Positions 6,163-8,046 of a stretch of DNA of 8,046 nucleotides are shown here, piece by piece; positions within the stretch are counted from its first letter, which is position 1, and each line of letters begins with the position of its first letter. Source of the stretch: Bacillota bacterium (GTDB lineage Bacteria > Bacillota_A > Clostridia > Peptostreptococcales > Anaerovoracaceae); NCBI GenBank assembly GCA_017437925.1, contig JAFRWQ010000285.1, positions 1 to 8,046 of the forward strand, read 5' to 3'. The translations under genes were made by a program, and so were the position numbers. The notes under the pieces were generated by a model. That model did not search any database. It was not told the origin of the DNA and worked only from the letters and a program-made list of their open reading frames with translations.

Positions 6163-6867
6163 ATGAACGGAAATCACAGCGAAAAGCTCGGTATGAAGTC
6201 CCTGCCGGCTGCTGACAGGCCCAGGGAAAGGTTGCTTTCGGAGGGAGCGCGGGCTCTTTCCGACGCTGAACTCATGGCCGTGCTCATAGGCTCGGGGACG
6301 AAAAGCGAGTCTGCCCTGGCTCTCGCGTCAAGGGTCCTGGCCTTTGACGGAAGGGGCGCCGCGGGTTTAAGCAGCAGGGCTCCCCAGGAGCTCATGGAGA
6401 TCCCCGGAATAGGAGAGGCCAGAGCCTGCGCCATCTCGGCCGCCGTGGAGCTGGGAAGGCGCATAGCCTCGGCTCCCGCCTCGGTATGCCCCAGGCTCGA
6501 CACCCCTGCCGCGGCCGCGGCCCTCTGCATGGAAGAGATGCGCCGCTTTCCCAAAGAGGTCTTCAGAGTATTGATGCTCAATGTGAAGAGCGAGCTCATC
6601 ATGAAGGAGGACATCTCGGTGGGAGGGATCAACGCGTCATTTTCCCACCCCAGGGAGGTCTTCGGAGGAGCCCTCAAAAGGGGAGCCTACGCGGTCATAC
6701 TGATGCACAACCACCCCAGCGGAGATCCCACCCCCAGTCCCGCCGACATAAGCTCCACCAGGCAGCTCTGCGAAGCGGGAAGGATACTGGGGATAGAAGT
6801 CCTCGACCACATACTGATAGGGGACGGCCGCTACGTCAGCTTCAGGGAAAAGCGCCTGCTTCCCTGA
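6163..6867 (+). CDS. radC: RadC family protein (JAMM/MPN+ domain)
   Basis: 234 residues, a full-length RadC. The N-terminal RPRERLL plus LSDAELMAVLIGSGT block (19-46) is followed by a helix-hairpin-helix DNA-binding motif, LMEIPGIGEARACAIS (77-92). The C-terminal MPN+/JAMM metalloprotease-like domain has Glu144 and the zinc motif HNHPSGDPTPSPAD (182-195: His182, His184, Asp195). Despite its name, a direct DNA-repair role is unproven; the original E. coli radC102 mutation lies in recG. The start at 6163 has only a weak AAGG, inside a small hairpin; ATG 6193 (MKSLPAADRP) would give the more common RadC N-terminus but has no better site. It is second in the maf-radC operon and ends just before a strong terminator. 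In Bacillus mreB follows here; it is absent. Confidence 0.95.
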   Translation: MNGNHSEKLGMKSLPAADRPRERLLSEGARALSDAELMAVLIGSGTKSESALALASRVLAFDGRGAAGLSSRAPQELMEIPGIGEARACAISAAVELGRRIASAPASVCPRLDTPAAAAALCMEEMRRFPKEVFRVLMLNVKSELIMKEDISVGGINASFSHPREVFGGALKRGAYAVILMHNHPSGDPTPSPADISSTRQLCEAGRILGIEVLDHILIGDGRYVSFREKRLLP

Positions 6868-6879
6868 CCCGTGAAAAGG

Positions 6880-6903
6880 ATTGCCCTCAAAAGGGCAATT
6901 TTT
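6880..6903 (+). terminator. Intrinsic terminator of maf-radC
   Basis: ATTGCCCT (6880-6887), loop CAAA, AGGGCAAT (6892-6899), then TTTTT ending at 6903. It is a perfect 8-pair stem starting 12 bases after the radC stop. It cleanly separates maf-radC from the next promoter, which begins five bases later. Confidence 0.9.
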
Positions 6904-6907
6904 GTGC

Positions 6908-6936
6908 TTGAAAAAAGAACATATGTTCGCTATAAT
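6908..6936 (+). promoter_or_regulatory. Sigma-A promoter of the 87-residue unknown gene
   Basis: TTGAAA (6908-6913), a 17-base spacer and a perfect TATAAT (6931-6936). The start is expected near 6943, giving a leader of about 70 bases. The leader contains a small hairpin, CGGGTC/GGCCCG (6976-6981 with 6988-6993), just before the ribosome binding site GGGGGA (7001-7006). Confidence 0.85.
6917..6928. promoter_or_regulatory. LexA (SOS/Cheo) box within the promoter spacer
   Basis: GAACATATGTTC is a perfect 12-base palindrome matching the Gram-positive LexA core GAAC-N4-GTTC. With flanks it reads AGAACATATGTTCG, 13 of 14 against the B. subtilis optimum as I recall it (CGAACATATGTTCG). It fills most of the spacer between -35 and -10, where bound LexA would block RNA polymerase. 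By simple expectation a GAACNNNNGTTC site would occur about 0.12 times by chance in a window this size, and its placement inside a promoter makes chance still less likely. Confidence 0.8.
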
Positions 6937-7013
6937 AAGGCTGAAGCCGTGAAATACAGAGCTTTTTAACATCCGCGGGTCCGAAGAGGCCCGTATGACA
7001 GGGGGACGGCCCG

Positions 7014-7277
7014 ATGAAACTCGTTGCAAGGCCCATAGACGCCATAGTCGTCTTTAAGGGAAGCGAAAGGCCTTTGCCGTACAAATTCAGATACACCGAC
7101 GACAGCGGGGAGATCTGCCAGATCATGGTGGGGAAGATCATCTGCGTGGGGGAGCAGCAGATCGCCGGCGCCAAGTCCTTCATATACGACTGCCAGAGCC
7201 TGATAGACGACGTAGAGAGGCGCTACCAGCTTCGCTACAGCGTGGATCAGTGCCGCTGGCAGCTCTACAAGCTCTGA
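7014..7277 (+). CDS. Small uncharacterised protein, predicted LexA-regulated
   Basis: 87 residues, start supported by GGGGGA seven bases upstream of ATG. I recognise no named domain. The protein has no transmembrane segment or signal peptide and is probably a small cytoplasmic protein of mixed strands: an N-terminal MKLVARPIDAIVVF strand, a central KFRYTDD and GEICQIMVGKIICVGE strand pair, and a C-terminal block with YDCQSL, RRYQLRYS and CRWQLYKL. Cysteines lie in ICQ, IIC, YDCQ and QCRW. The pattern resembles small hypothetical proteins I recall from clostridia, where RCQS-like and CKW-like motifs sit near the C-terminus; this needs a search to confirm. It has its own promoter with an embedded LexA box, so DNA-damage induction is predicted. 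It is not like the SOS division inhibitor YneA (no LysM, no membrane helix) or YolD. Confidence 0.85.
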   Translation: MKLVARPIDAIVVFKGSERPLPYKFRYTDDSGEICQIMVGKIICVGEQQIAGAKSFIYDCQSLIDDVERRYQLRYSVDQCRWQLYKL

Positions 7278-7297
7278 CGGGCAGCCTTATCCATTTC

Positions 7298-7326
7298 TTG
7301 ACAAAGAACAGGGCTCAGAATAAAAT
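7298..7326 (+). promoter_or_regulatory. Strong sigma-A promoter of the DUF1177 gene
   Basis: Perfect TTGACA (7298-7303), a 17-base spacer and TAAAAT (7321-7326). The start is expected near 7333, leaving a leader of about 55 bases. No terminator separates it from the upstream 87-residue gene, so some read-through of that transcript into DUF1177 is possible. Confidence 0.85.
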
Positions 7327-7351
7327 CTATATGTTAGCTTTTCTTTAAAAA

Positions 7352-7365
7352 GGGGCCTTTGCCCC
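7352..7365. promoter_or_regulatory. Short GC hairpin in the DUF1177 leader
   Basis: GGGGC (7352-7356), loop CTTT, GCCCC (7361-7365). On the plus strand only a weak GATGTTTTG follows, 12 bases before the AGGAG site. On the minus strand the stem is followed by TTTTT and would look like a terminator, though no minus-strand gene is visible upstream of it. It may be a leaky terminator for the preceding gene or a leader element. Confidence 0.4.
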
Positions 7366-7387
7366 GATGTTTTGTCAGGAGAAAAAC

Positions 7388-8046
7388 ATGCTCATCAAAC
7401 AGGTCATAGAGCTCTTCGACCTGCTGGACAGCAGCACTGCCAGCGGAGAAGCAGCGGAAAAATATCTCAAGTCGGTAAATCCCGGCGCCAACGTCGAAGT
7501 ATTCCCCATAGTAGGCCCAAAGGGCAGCACCGACATGATCAAGGTCAGGATACCCGGGCTCAACGGCAAGGCCAAAGGGGGCAGCGCTCCCACCATAGGC
7601 ATACTGGGAAGGCTCGGAGGCCTGGGCGCGAGACCCGAGATGACGGGCTTCGTATCAGACGGCGACGGCGCCCTCACCGCTCTTGCGGTCGCCGCCAAGC
7701 TTTTGGACATGCAGATGAAGGGCGACTTCCTCGAGGGGGACGTCTTCGTTTCCACCCAGATCTGCCCCTGCGCTCCCACCCAGCCCCACAAGCCTGTGCC
7801 CTTCATGGGTTCTCCGGTGGAGATGAGCCAGATCAACAGAGAAGAGGTGAGCCCCGAGCTTGACGCCATACTGGTCGTCGATACAACCAAGGGCAACCGC
7901 ATCATAAACACCAGAGGCTTCGCCATATCCAACACAGTAAAGCAGGGCTGGATACTGCCTGTAGCCGAAGACCTGCTCGACGTCATGTCCAGGACCACGG
8001 GCCGCCTGCCCTACGTCTTCCCCCTGTCCATGCAGGACATCACCCC
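7388..8046 (+). CDS. DUF1177 family protein, 3' end outside the window
   Basis: 219 complete codons, open to the window edge; family members are about 300 residues as I recall, so roughly a quarter is missing. The start is set by AGGAG (7377-7381) six bases before ATG. The match to DUF1177 comes from memory of its conserved blocks: KGSTDMIKVRIPG (45-57), GGSAPTIGILGRLGGLGARPE split across 64-84, FVSDGDGALTAL (88-99), CPCAPTQPHKPVPFMGSP (126-143), VDTTKGNRIIN (164-174) and FPLSMQDITP at the edge. Conserved Asp91, Asp93, His134 and Asp165 suggest a metal-dependent, hydrolase-like site, but no activity has been established to my knowledge. In other genomes I associate it with peptide or amidohydrolase gene clusters; here the downstream context is cut off. 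It is driven by its own strong promoter. Confidence 0.85.
   Translation, partial: MLIKQVIELFDLLDSSTASGEAAEKYLKSVNPGANVEVFPIVGPKGSTDMIKVRIPGLNGKAKGGSAPTIGILGRLGGLGARPEMTGFVSDGDGALTALAVAAKLLDMQMKGDFLEGDVFVSTQICPCAPTQPHKPVPFMGSPVEMSQINREEVSPELDAILVVDTTKGNRIINTRGFAISNTVKQGWILPVAEDLLDVMSRTTGRLPYVFPLSMQDIT

Noticed and set aside
6995..7013. Upstream ATG in the leader of the 87-residue gene
   Set aside because: It is out of frame, poorly placed relative to the ribosome binding site, and gives only a short meaningless peptide that overlaps the real start.
7327..7387. Riboswitch in the DUF1177 leader
   Set aside because: The leader is about 55 bases with a single 5-pair hairpin, too small for a known aptamer class and without recognisable conserved motifs.
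1..8046. CRISPR array, tRNA, insertion sequence, prophage or defence system
   Set aside because: No regularly spaced repeats, tRNA-like cloverleaf, transposase or integrase motif, or defence domain was seen on either strand. Gene content is largely housekeeping.

Overview
The window reads as an ordinary bacterial chromosome segment, probably from a moderately GC-rich anaerobic member of the Bacillota (Clostridia). By eye GC is well above 50%, yet ATA and AGG codons are freely used. The grounds are strong AGGAGG-type ribosome binding sites, TTGACA/TATAAT promoters, a maf-radC pair beside a minD homologue (the Bacillus cluster is maf-radC-mreBCD-minCD), a Gram-positive-type LexA box, and a small unknown protein of a kind I associate with clostridia. 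No rRNA, tRNA, CRISPR array, insertion sequence or prophage gene was seen.

Layout. Positions 1-2526 (+) are the 3' part of a large protein with five calcium-loop FG-GAP/VCBS repeats and a long unassigned C-terminal region. It meets a minus-strand group head-on over a bidirectional terminator and a degenerate tandem repeat. The minus-strand group, in transcription order, is a MinD-like ATPase (5339-4620), an M20 carbamoylase/amidohydrolase (4544-3309) and uracil phosphoribosyltransferase upp (3293-2652). A terminator-like hairpin lies between the ATPase and the amidohydrolase. A 190-base divergent promoter region separates this group from plus-strand maf (5530-6138) and radC (6163-6867), which end at a clear terminator. 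An 87-codon unknown gene (7014-7277) follows on its own promoter, and a DUF1177 gene (7388 to the window end) follows on another promoter.

How the genes fit together. The amidohydrolase and upp look like a pyrimidine or N-carbamoyl compound catabolism and salvage pair. Maf, RadC and the MinD-like ATPase are remnants of a widely conserved division and genome-maintenance neighbourhood that has lost mreBCD and minC here.

The most interesting signal is a perfect palindrome GAACATATGTTC between the -35 and -10 of the 87-residue protein's promoter. It matches the Gram-positive LexA (SOS) operator and predicts that this uncharacterised protein is induced by DNA damage. Second is the MinD-like ATPase, which has Asn in place of the catalytic Asp40 and stops before the membrane-targeting helix.
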